Source: Methanomassiliicoccus sp.
GTDB lineage: Archaea > Thermoplasmatota > Thermoplasmata > Methanomassiliicoccales > JACIVX01
DNA length: 6,853 nt
NCBI GenBank assembly: GCA_020725985.1
Contig: DYTM01000075.1
Span: 1-6,853 of the forward strand
Direction: 5' to 3'
Below are positions 1 through 5,511 of the stretch, one piece after another (the first letter of the stretch is position 1; the number at the start of each line of letters is the position of its first letter). The position numbers and the translations under genes were made by a program. Below the pieces are notes generated by a model, which did no database searches, was not told the origin of the DNA, and worked only from the letters and a program-made list of their open reading frames with translations.

Positions 1-1275
1 GTCGTGGATGGGGCACTCGGATTCGGAGCGACCAACCGACTCACGAAGAAGGATGTCCGGGCCATAGTCAGAAGCGCTGTGCTGTCTGCCAAGCAGGCGT
101 CTAGGCTTCGCAAGACGCCCGTGAAGATGGCTCCCGCGGAGATGGGTCGGGAGAGGGTCGAGGTCAAGACCAGGGTCGGGTTCGACGCGGTCGGAACCGA
201 GTCGAGAGTGGAGCTGATGAAGGAGGCGGACGGGGCCGTCGTCGGAAGCGTCGAGGGACTTGGCATGGAGCTCCCTGGAAGGTATCTGTCGCTCGATACC
301 TCCTTCACTGAGAAGATCATATTCAATTCAGACGGGGCGCGCGTTCGGAGCCTCGTCCCGAAGGTGATGGTGGACGCGATTCTCACCGCATTTGATCCTC
401 AGAAAGGGTCGGTGCAAAGGATTCTGAGTTTCGGGGAATCCTCTGGCTGGGAGGCGATCGAGCGCTGGGATCTGCCGCGGCGGCTTGAGGAAGAGGGGCG
501 GACCCTCGGCCTCATTCTCAAGGAGGGCGAGGCCTTCAAAGGCGAGCGGTGCGACGTGATCCTAGGTCCCGAGGTCGTCGGGATCGTCAGTCACGAGTCC
601 AGTGGTCATCCCGGCGAGGCCGATAGAATGCTCGGAAGGGAGGCGGCCCAGGCTGGCGAGACCTATCTTCAGAGGGACTCGATAGGGATGAAGGTGGGGT
701 CGGAGGCGGTGAACGTCGTTGAGGATCCAACCCTCCCGCATTCCTTTGGCTTCTACTTGTACGATGATGAGGGCGTCAAGGCGAGGAAGCGGTGGCTCAT
801 CAAGGAAGGCAAGATCCACGAGTTCCTTCACAACAGGGAGACAGCGAGCGTCTTCGGAATCGCCAGCAACGCCTCTTCCCGCTCGGTGGCATACAACAGG
901 GAACCGATAGTCAGGATGGCGAACACATTCGTGGAGCCCGGGGATCACGCCGTTGAAGAGTTATTTGAGGGAATCCGGTCGGGCATATACATTAAGAACT
1001 TCATGGAGTGGAACATTGACGACAGGCGCTTCAACCAGAAGTATGTCGGGCTCGAAGCGTATCGCATTGAGAACGGGGAGCTGGGGAAGAGAGTCAGGAA
1101 TCCGGTCATAGAGATCACGACGATCGGCCTCTGGTCCGCGGTGGATGCGGTCGGAAAGAGGATGGAGTTCTCGGCCGCCACCTGCGGGAAGGGAGATCCG
1201 ATGCAGGGCGCCCCGGTGTGGACAGGGGGGCCGGACATAAGGCTCCGCAATGTTCTGCTGGGGGGATCTAGCTGA
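1..1275 (+). CDS. tldD: TldD-type zinc metalloprotease subunit, 5' end missing
   Basis: This is the catalytic half of the TldD/TldE heterodimeric metalloprotease (peptidase family U62), a cytoplasmic enzyme known to cleave unfolded peptides and to process some peptide natural products. Numbering from the GTG codon at base 4, the zinc motif HESSGH is at about residues 197-202 (HExxxH) and the third ligand is probably Cys394 in AATCGKGD; both match the family. The family block YDDEGV (about 253-258) precedes a long conserved stretch containing SVAYNREPIVRMANTF. The frame is open to the first base, and its first residues (VDGALGFGATN) align inside the N-terminal domain, so roughly 45-60 residues are missing and the GTG at base 4 is not the true start. 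The stop overlaps the proposed tldE start by four bases, suggesting translational coupling. The family call is firm; the in vivo substrate is unknown. Confidence 0.93.
   Translation, partial: VVDGALGFGATNRLTKKDVRAIVRSAVLSAKQASRLRKTPVKMAPAEMGRERVEVKTRVGFDAVGTESRVELMKEADGAVVGSVEGLGMELPGRYLSLDTSFTEKIIFNSDGARVRSLVPKVMVDAILTAFDPQKGSVQRILSFGESSGWEAIERWDLPRRLEEEGRTLGLILKEGEAFKGERCDVILGPEVVGIVSHESSGHPGEADRMLGREAAQAGETYLQRDSIGMKVGSEAVNVVEDPTLPHSFGFYLYDDEGVKARKRWLIKEGKIHEFLHNRETASVFGIASNASSRSVAYNREPIVRMANTFVEPGDHAVEELFEGIRSGIYIKNFMEWNIDDRRFNQKYVGLEAYRIENGELGKRVRNPVIEITTIGLWSAVDAVGKRMEFSAATCGKGDPMQGAPVWTGGPDIRLRNVLLGGSS
1260..1265 (+). promoter_or_regulatory. Shine-Dalgarno-like site for tldE
   Basis: A run of six G, followed by ATC, lies inside the last codons of tldD and ends six bases before the CTG at 1272. 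The position is right for a ribosome binding site. It supports initiation at the stop-overlapping CTG rather than at GTG 1347, which has no comparable purine-rich site at the right spacing. Confidence 0.45.
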
Positions 1276-2603
1276 AACCTGACGAGATCTGTTCTCTCGT
1301 CCTCGCCACCTGCAAGGCCGAGGGAGCGACGGACACAGTCGTCACGGTGAGCGAGAGCGAGGAGATGATGATCCGCTTCTCGAACGACGAGATCACTGTG
1401 ACGAAGAACATCGCAGACACCTCCGCCTATGTCTTTGTGGCAGACAGAGAGAGGAGGGCCGGGACAAATGTCGCGGATATTTCGAAGAGAAGTCTGAAGA
1501 GCTCTGCCAGGAGAATCGTGGCAATCGCCAAGGCGAGTCAGCCCAGCGACGTCTACGCCCCTCTTCCAGAAGGACCGTTCGGGTACGACCCGGGCTTGTT
1601 GGACCCGCCTCTTGTATCTCTTTACCCAAAGGATCTGGTCTCATACGTTCAATCTGCCATCGAAGCAGGCAAGAAGGAGGGCGCCCAGAGGATGGCTGGC
1701 TCCCTCATCGCGAGGAACGGAAAGGTGACGATCCAGACGAGCGCGGACGCGTTCGCGTCAGCGAAGAAGTCAACCCTTGAGCTTTCCGTCAGAGCATTCG
1801 GCAACGGTCTCGCTTCGGGCCATTCGACCTCGATATCCGCCTCGGAGAAGGAGTTCGATCCGAGGTCGGCCGGAGAGGAAGCGGGGAGGTTTGCGAAGCT
1901 CGCGGCCGACCCCGTCGACGGATCGCCAGGGGACTATCCCGCGGTCCTGGGCCCGCTCGTCTTCGCGGACCTGGCGTGCCAGTGCGGGCGACTCGCCTCG
2001 GCGTTCTACGTGGACATCGGGTTCTCCTTCCTCGCCGACAAGATTGGCCAGAACGTTGCCTCGGAGAAGTTCAGCATAGCTGATGACGCGGCGATGCCAG
2101 GAACCTACGGCTCGTTCCCGGTGGATGCGGAGGGTCTGCCGACGAAGCACACCCCCATCATCGAGAAGGGGGTGATGAGGACATACCTTCACAACAGCAC
2201 TACCGCGAAGAAGTTCGGTGTCAAAAGCACTGGAAACGCGGGTCTCATCAGTCCTCACCCCTTCAATCTCGTCGTCGAACCCGGGGATGCGACTCTGGAT
2301 GATATGATCCGCTCGGTCGATTCCGGCATCTATGTCACCAATGACTGGTACCTCAGATACCAGAACTACCGGACCGGGGATTTCTCGGTGATCCCCCGGG
2401 ACGCGATGTTCCTCATCAAGAATGGTGAGGTAGAGAAGTCGATCAGGGAGCTGAGGATCAGCGACAACATGATCAGGATATTCAGCAACATCTCGAGGCT
2501 GAGCAGGGAGCGGAAGTGGGTGAAGTGGTGGGAGGTCGAGGTGCCGACGCTCTCGCCGTCCGCACTGGTGGAAGGGCTCAAGTTCACCAAGTCCTCGATG
2601 TGA
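1272..2603 (+). CDS. tldE: TldE/PmbA-like protease partner subunit, probable CTG start
   Basis: This is the non-catalytic partner of TldD (PmbA/TldE family), needed to complete the protease. It shares the TldD fold but lacks HExxxH: the corresponding stretch reads LVFADLACQCGRLASAF (about residues 229-245). Family signatures are VDAEGLPTKHTPIIEKGVM (about 284-302), the LHNSTTAKKFG block and a C-terminal YRTGDFSV segment. The first conventional start is GTG 1347, but the 25 codons before it read as a normal PmbA N-terminus (LKPDEICSLVLATCKAEGA, leading to VTVSESEEMMIRFSNDEI). An in-frame stop lies at 1269-1271, and the only sensible initiator above 1347 is CTG 1272, in the CTGA overlap with the tldD stop. 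GGGGG at 1261-1265 sits six bases before it. This gives about 443 residues. If GTG 1347 is used instead, the protein is 418 residues and loses its first helix. Confidence 0.9.
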   Translation: MKPDEICSLVLATCKAEGATDTVVTVSESEEMMIRFSNDEITVTKNIADTSAYVFVADRERRAGTNVADISKRSLKSSARRIVAIAKASQPSDVYAPLPEGPFGYDPGLLDPPLVSLYPKDLVSYVQSAIEAGKKEGAQRMAGSLIARNGKVTIQTSADAFASAKKSTLELSVRAFGNGLASGHSTSISASEKEFDPRSAGEEAGRFAKLAADPVDGSPGDYPAVLGPLVFADLACQCGRLASAFYVDIGFSFLADKIGQNVASEKFSIADDAAMPGTYGSFPVDAEGLPTKHTPIIEKGVMRTYLHNSTTAKKFGVKSTGNAGLISPHPFNLVVEPGDATLDDMIRSVDSGIYVTNDWYLRYQNYRTGDFSVIPRDAMFLIKNGEVEKSIRELRISDNMIRIFSNISRLSRERKWVKWWEVEVPTLSPSALVEGLKFTKSSM

Positions 2604-2647
2604 TGGTTGGCCGCGGGTTATTCCAGTCCCTCACTTCGCACCGGCTT

Positions 2648-3478
2648 TCAGCGTTTCCGCTTCCCGGCCCCGGATCCTTCGAGGGCAAGCGACATGCTCC
2701 CGCTCCTGAATCCCTCCAAGTCAAGGTCAACGAAAACGAACCCAATCTCCTTGAATCGATCAGCGATCTCGGTCCTGCGCTCGATCAAGGTGTTCATCGC
2801 CTCAGGCTCGACCTCAATTCTCGCAATCGTCCCGTGGTGGCGGACGCGCAGTTGATCTATGCCGAGGGATCTCAGGAAATCCTCGGCCTCTTCCACCATC
2901 CTGAGCTTCTCCCTGGTTATCTTCTCATTGAATGGGATTCTCGACGCCAGGCAGGCGTTCTGCGGCTTCTCCGCCGTCGGGAGCCCCGTCCCCTTCGAGA
3001 TCTTCCTTATTTCCTTCTTGGTCAGACCCGCCTCAGCCAGAGGACTTCGCACACCAGCCTCAGCCGCTGCCCTCATACCAGGGCGATGAGAGCCGAGATC
3101 GTCGGCATTGTTGCCGTCGGCGTTGTTCGATATCCCTTCCTCCTCCGCCACTCTTCGAACTTCCGTGAAGAGCGATTTCTTGCAGAAGTAACATCGGTCC
3201 GATGGGTTCTTCCTGAAGCAGGAATCATCCATCTCCCTCGTATGGATCAATCGCAGGGGAGCGCCGATGGCGCGGGCGAGATCGAGAGCTTCTTCTTTCT
3301 CCCAAGAGGCAAAGGTCTCCGAAACGCTCGTGACGGCGATCACATTCTCGCCGAGAACATCTCTGGCAACCTTCAACAGAAGCGTGCTGTCGACGCCGCC
3401 GGAGAAGGCGACTGCTACGCTCCCCATCTCTTTGAGAACCCGTTGCAGCTTTGCCAGCTTTCTCTTCTCCGCGGACAA
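2648..3478 (-). CDS. larE: LarE, ATP-dependent sulfur-insertion enzyme of nickel-pincer nucleotide synthesis
   Basis: LarE (PP-loop/ExsB-like superfamily) adenylates the carboxylates of pyridinium-3,5-biscarboxylic acid mononucleotide and replaces them with thiocarboxylates, the second stage of NPN cofactor synthesis in the cytoplasm. Taking TTG 3478 as start gives 276 residues. The PP-loop SGGVDS is at about 26-31, RCYFCKKSLF at about 95-104, DGNNADDLG at 121-129, RPGMRAA at 132-138, VRSPLAEAGLTKKEI at 143-157, NACLASRIPF at 174-183 and VRHHGTIARIEV at 212-223. The cysteine of ACLASR falls at position 176, the number of the sacrificial cysteine in Lactobacillus plantarum LarE. With Cys96 and Cys99 of CYFC this makes the three-cysteine set associated with iron-sulfur LarE enzymes. 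The reading frame stays open upstream to 3709, but that extension is low-complexity, runs across larB and is not LarE-like. No Shine-Dalgarno precedes TTG, but a TATA-like box lies about 25 bases upstream, so the mRNA may be leaderless. Confidence 0.92.
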   Translation of the reverse strand: MSAEKRKLAKLQRVLKEMGSVAVAFSGGVDSTLLLKVARDVLGENVIAVTSVSETFASWEKEEALDLARAIGAPLRLIHTREMDDSCFRKNPSDRCYFCKKSLFTEVRRVAEEEGISNNADGNNADDLGSHRPGMRAAAEAGVRSPLAEAGLTKKEIRKISKGTGLPTAEKPQNACLASRIPFNEKITREKLRMVEEAEDFLRSLGIDQLRVRHHGTIARIEVEPEAMNTLIERRTEIADRFKEIGFVFVDLDLEGFRSGSMSLALEGSGAGKRKR

Positions 3479-3500
3479 CGGACTCGAATAGCGCAGTCCG

Positions 3501-3510
3501 CATAAAGAAA
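3501..3510 (-). promoter_or_regulatory. putative TATA box for larE
   Basis: On the minus strand this reads TTTCTTTATG, an AT-rich island in GC-rich sequence. Its core (TTTATG) is centred about 25 bases before the TTG at 3478, the usual distance from an archaeal TATA box to the transcription start. The transcript would therefore begin at or near the start codon. The ATG inside the box is out of frame with larE and was not used. Confidence 0.35.
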
Positions 3511-3556
3511 GTTCCGAGCACCCTCTTCCCAGGCTGCGCGCTCGAAGAAGAAAAGA

Positions 3557-3564
3557 GAAATAAG
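3557..3564 (+). promoter_or_regulatory. putative TATA box for larB
   Basis: The sequence GAAATAAG within an A-rich run (3549-3563) is centred about 25 bases before the larB ATG at 3586. It would serve as the plus-strand half of a divergent larE/larB control region. The match to archaeal TATA boxes is loose and only position and base composition support it. A possible Shine-Dalgarno AAGG (3577-3580) also lies five bases before the ATG, so the transcript need not be leaderless. Confidence 0.3.
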
Positions 3565-3585
3565 GACGTAGTCGATAAGGCGTCC

Positions 3586-4374
3586 ATGAATATCCGCGAC
3601 ACACTGGAGCGGTACAGAAGGGGGGAGATAGACGAGGAGGGGGCGGAAAAGCTACTGAAGCTCGACTTCCTCGAAAGAATTCAGAATCACACCGTCTTCG
3701 ATCACGCACGGCAGGCGCGCCGGGGCATTCCCGAGATCATCCTCGGCAACAGCAAGCCGCCGTCTTCTGTTGCCGAAATAGTCAAGCACGTCATCGCTGA
3801 CCGAGATCTTGTGATAGTCTCCAGGGCCTCCCGGTCCCATTTCGAGGCGATAAGCGAGGCAATCGGGTCCGAAGGCGTGAGATGGGAGGACAAGGCCGAG
3901 ATGGTGGTTGTCGATCGAAGGAGGGCTCGGACGGCAAGTGGGATGATCGGCATATTGACCGCCGGAACATCCGACATCGGCGTGGCGGAGGAGGCGAGAA
4001 TCGTTGCCGAGTCGATGGGCTGCGAGGTCGTTTCAGCATATGATGTGGGCATTGCCGCGTTCCACAGGTTCATGGAGCCCCTCAGATCCATGCTTGAGAA
4101 GGGATGCGATGCCCTGGTGGTGGTCGCGGGAATGGAAGGAGCGCTTCCATCGGTCATATCCGGTCTTACCGACGTTCCTGTGATAGGCGTTCCCTCCTCA
4201 GTCGGGTACGGGATGGGGGGACAGGGGGAGGCTGCTCTGCTCTCTATGCTCCAGACATGCTCCCCCGGGCTTGTGGTGGTGAACATCGACAACGGTGTCG
4301 GGGCGGGGGCGACCGCCGCTCTCATCAGCCTTCGAGCGAGGAAGGAACAGAAGGCCAAGAGAAGGAAGAGATGA
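3586..4374 (+). CDS. larB: LarB, pyridinium-3,5-biscarboxylic acid mononucleotide synthase
   Basis: LarB (PurE/AIR-carboxylase-related) carboxylates the pyridinium ring of nicotinic acid adenine dinucleotide at C5 and hydrolyses the phosphoanhydride, releasing AMP and the substrate of LarE. The 262-residue product is close to the family norm. It has the N-terminal helix typical of LarB (LERYRRGEIDEEGAEKLL), FDHARQARRGIPEIILG at about 38-54, then a PurE-like core: GILTAGTSDIGVAEEA (122-137), SAYDVGIAAFHR (150-161), VVVAGMEGALPSVISGL (178-194), VPVIGVPSSVGYG (197-209) and TCSPGLVVVNIDNG (224-237). Cys225 in TCSPG corresponds to the cysteine (221 in L. plantarum LarB) that bonds covalently to the pyridinium ring. 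ATG 3586 is chosen because homology begins there and AAGG lies five bases upstream; the frame stays open to 3451 but the added residues are not LarB-like. The gene is divergent from larE. The C-terminal tail (ARKEQKAKRRKR) is unusually basic. Confidence 0.93.
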   Translation: MNIRDTLERYRRGEIDEEGAEKLLKLDFLERIQNHTVFDHARQARRGIPEIILGNSKPPSSVAEIVKHVIADRDLVIVSRASRSHFEAISEAIGSEGVRWEDKAEMVVVDRRRARTASGMIGILTAGTSDIGVAEEARIVAESMGCEVVSAYDVGIAAFHRFMEPLRSMLEKGCDALVVVAGMEGALPSVISGLTDVPVIGVPSSVGYGMGGQGEAALLSMLQTCSPGLVVVNIDNGVGAGATAALISLRARKEQKAKRRKR

Positions 4375-4394
4375 TGAACCGCCCTTTCCTGCCA

Positions 4395-4419
4395 TTTCTC
4401 TTTGTTTTTCTTTATTCTC
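4395..4419 (+). terminator. T-rich tract downstream of larB, probable archaeal terminator
   Basis: About twenty bases after the larB stop is a pyrimidine tract with several T runs, including five consecutive T at 4405-4409. No stem-loop precedes it. Archaeal RNA polymerase commonly terminates at such oligo-T stretches, so this probably ends the larB transcript. Its 3' part overlaps the AT-rich element proposed as the promoter of the next gene. Confidence 0.45.
4410..4417 (+). promoter_or_regulatory. possible TATA box for the GNAT gene
   Basis: CTTTATTC is the only AT-rich TATA-like element between larB and the GNAT gene. It predicts transcription starting around 4437-4442, leaving a leader of roughly 25 bases that contains the Shine-Dalgarno site at 4453-4460. 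The assignment is weak, because the same bases form part of the T-rich terminator tract. Confidence 0.25.
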
Positions 4420-4452
4420 AATCCCCCGGTGCTCCCTTTGAGAACGACGACT

Positions 4453-4460
4453 GGGAGGGT
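4453..4460 (+). promoter_or_regulatory. Shine-Dalgarno site for the GNAT gene
   Basis: GGGAGGGT is a strong match to the anti-Shine-Dalgarno sequence and ends five bases before the CTG at 4466. No comparable site precedes the first ATG at 4514, so this element decides in favour of the upstream CTG start. Confidence 0.5.
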
Positions 4461-4465
4461 AGACT

Positions 4466-5446
4466 CTGAGTGCGCTCCTGTTCCGGAAGAAGAACGACTT
4501 CTTCATCCGCCGAATGACCATGAACGATGTCGATGAGGCGAGGAGGATGGGGCAGGAGGCCTGGTCGGACGTCGCCTCCAGGGATGCGGGGAGGAAGGTT
4601 GTCTATCCCTTCCGACCGAGGAAGATCATGGAGGCATACTTGTGGAGGGAGCCAGAGGGATGCTTCGTGGCGGAGAAGGACGGCAGGGTTGTTGGCGCCG
4701 CATACTCTCATGTCTGGGGCCGAATCGGCTGGGTCGGTCCATTCGAGGTCGCCCCGGCGCACCAGAACCTTGGCATCGGGAAGGGCTTGCTGGCCGAGTG
4801 CGAGACATTCCTCAAGAGGAGTGGGTGCGAAATCATCGGCCTCGAGACGATGCCCCACATCCCGAAGAACCTTCATTTCTATATCTCCCAGGGTTACCGA
4901 CCTGACATACTGACGCTCATCGTCGAGAGGGTGCTCGGAGCGAGGGAAGAAGTGAACGAGAACAGAGAAATTGCAGTCAGAGAAGCCACGGCAGGGGACC
5001 TGGCCGTTGTTCTCGGAGCGGTCAAGAGAATCGGAGCGAAGATCTTTCCAGGGCTAGATCAGTCCGCAGAGGTCGAGATGACAGTCCATAGGGATCTCGG
5101 CAAGGTGCTCCTTTGGGAAGCGAATGATGTCATCATAGGAGTCGTAGTAGTGCACACGTACCATCGGTTGGAGGAGGGAGATTACTCCTCTCTGAGACTT
5201 CTTATTGTCGATCCGAATAGGATGGACGGGCGGGACGGATTCCATGGGCTGCTGAAGGAGGCCGAGCGAATCTCAAGAGATTCCGGAAAGAAGCGCATGT
5301 TCGCCAGATTCCCGGTCAGAACCCCCTCAACATACGAGGAGATGCTCGGGAGCTCATACTCGATCAAGGGCGCGAACATCAGGCTGATCAAGGACGGGGA
5401 GTACCTAGAGCAGGGGAAGTACCTCCTATTCTCCTGGGCGGGATGA
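4466..5446 (+). CDS. tandem GNAT-family N-acetyltransferase, probable CTG start
   Basis: From CTG 4466 the product is about 326 residues with two GNAT-like domains. Domain 1 (about 11-155) starts with strand FFIRRMTMNDVDEARRM, has the FEVAPAHQNLGIGKGLLAE block (about 94-112) with the acetyl-CoA pyrophosphate motif QNLGIG, and ends with NLHFYISQGYRPD, the usual GNAT fourth motif. Domain 2 (about 167-326) begins again with a GNAT first strand (IAVREATAGDLAVVLGAV) but its acetyl-CoA region (LRLLIVDPNRMDGRDGFHG) lacks a clear Q/RxxGxG/A, so it may not bind the cofactor. The substrate cannot be told from sequence. The first ATG (4514) would cut the first strand and has no ribosome binding site; an in-frame stop at 4460-4462 limits the start, and CTG 4466 follows GGGAGGGT at good spacing. 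A CTG at 4478 is a less well placed alternative. It is 65 bases upstream of nre in the same direction, so loose co-transcription is possible. Confidence 0.82.
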   Translation: MSALLFRKKNDFFIRRMTMNDVDEARRMGQEAWSDVASRDAGRKVVYPFRPRKIMEAYLWREPEGCFVAEKDGRVVGAAYSHVWGRIGWVGPFEVAPAHQNLGIGKGLLAECETFLKRSGCEIIGLETMPHIPKNLHFYISQGYRPDILTLIVERVLGAREEVNENREIAVREATAGDLAVVLGAVKRIGAKIFPGLDQSAEVEMTVHRDLGKVLLWEANDVIIGVVVVHTYHRLEEGDYSSLRLLIVDPNRMDGRDGFHGLLKEAERISRDSGKKRMFARFPVRTPSTYEEMLGSSYSIKGANIRLIKDGEYLEQGKYLLFSWAG

Positions 5447-5454
5447 ACAACTTT

Positions 5455-5470
5455 TGAGCATGTCTGAGCA
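5455..5470 (+). repeat. TGAGCA direct repeat upstream of the Nre gene
   Basis: TGAGCA occurs at 5455-5460 and again at 5465-5470, a ten-base period that places both copies on the same face of the helix. The pair lies immediately upstream of the putative nre TATA box, where an archaeal activator or repressor could bind. Two six-base copies are few and could be chance. Confidence 0.3.
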
Positions 5471-5475
5471 AAGAT

Positions 5476-5483
5476 GAAATAGA
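5476..5483 (+). promoter_or_regulatory. putative TATA box for the Nre gene
   Basis: GAAATAGA is the AT-rich element in the short gap between the GNAT and Nre genes. It is centred about 26 bases before the GTG at 5506, so transcription may begin at or just before the start codons. It suggests that nre has its own promoter rather than depending on the GNAT gene. Confidence 0.35.
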
Positions 5484-5511
5484 GACGCGCTTCTGATGGG
5501 AGCGAGTGGTG

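Noticed and set aside
2604..2647. Possible shared terminator between the convergent tldE and larE genes.
   Set aside because: I found neither a stem-loop nor a T-rich tract on either strand in these 44 bases.
3095..3130. Imperfect 15-base tandem repeat within larE, coding NNADG-NNADD on the minus strand.
   Set aside because: The segment aligns without a gap to the usual LarE motif (DGTNADD type), so it does not look like a recent duplication.
2516..3505. A 329-codon plus-strand open frame antisense to larE.
   Set aside because: It lies opposite a well-supported LarE, its translation is rich in Arg, Leu and Ser without domain motifs, and long antisense frames are expected in GC-rich DNA.
3451..3585. 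Upstream extension of the larB frame from ATG 3451.
   Set aside because: The extra 45 residues overlap the start of larE and have no LarB similarity; ATG 3586 gives the usual length and has a ribosome binding site.
3479..3709. Upstream extension of the larE frame by up to 77 codons, beginning inside larB.
   Set aside because: The added residues are low-complexity (Pro, Arg, Ser, Cys) and unlike LarE. TTG 3478 gives a normal 276-residue LarE with the catalytic cysteine at position 176.
4132..4150. Perfect inverted repeat ATGGAAG / CTTCCAT with a five-base loop.
   Set aside because: It lies inside larB and encodes the conserved MEGALPS motif, so the symmetry is most likely a by-product of coding constraint.
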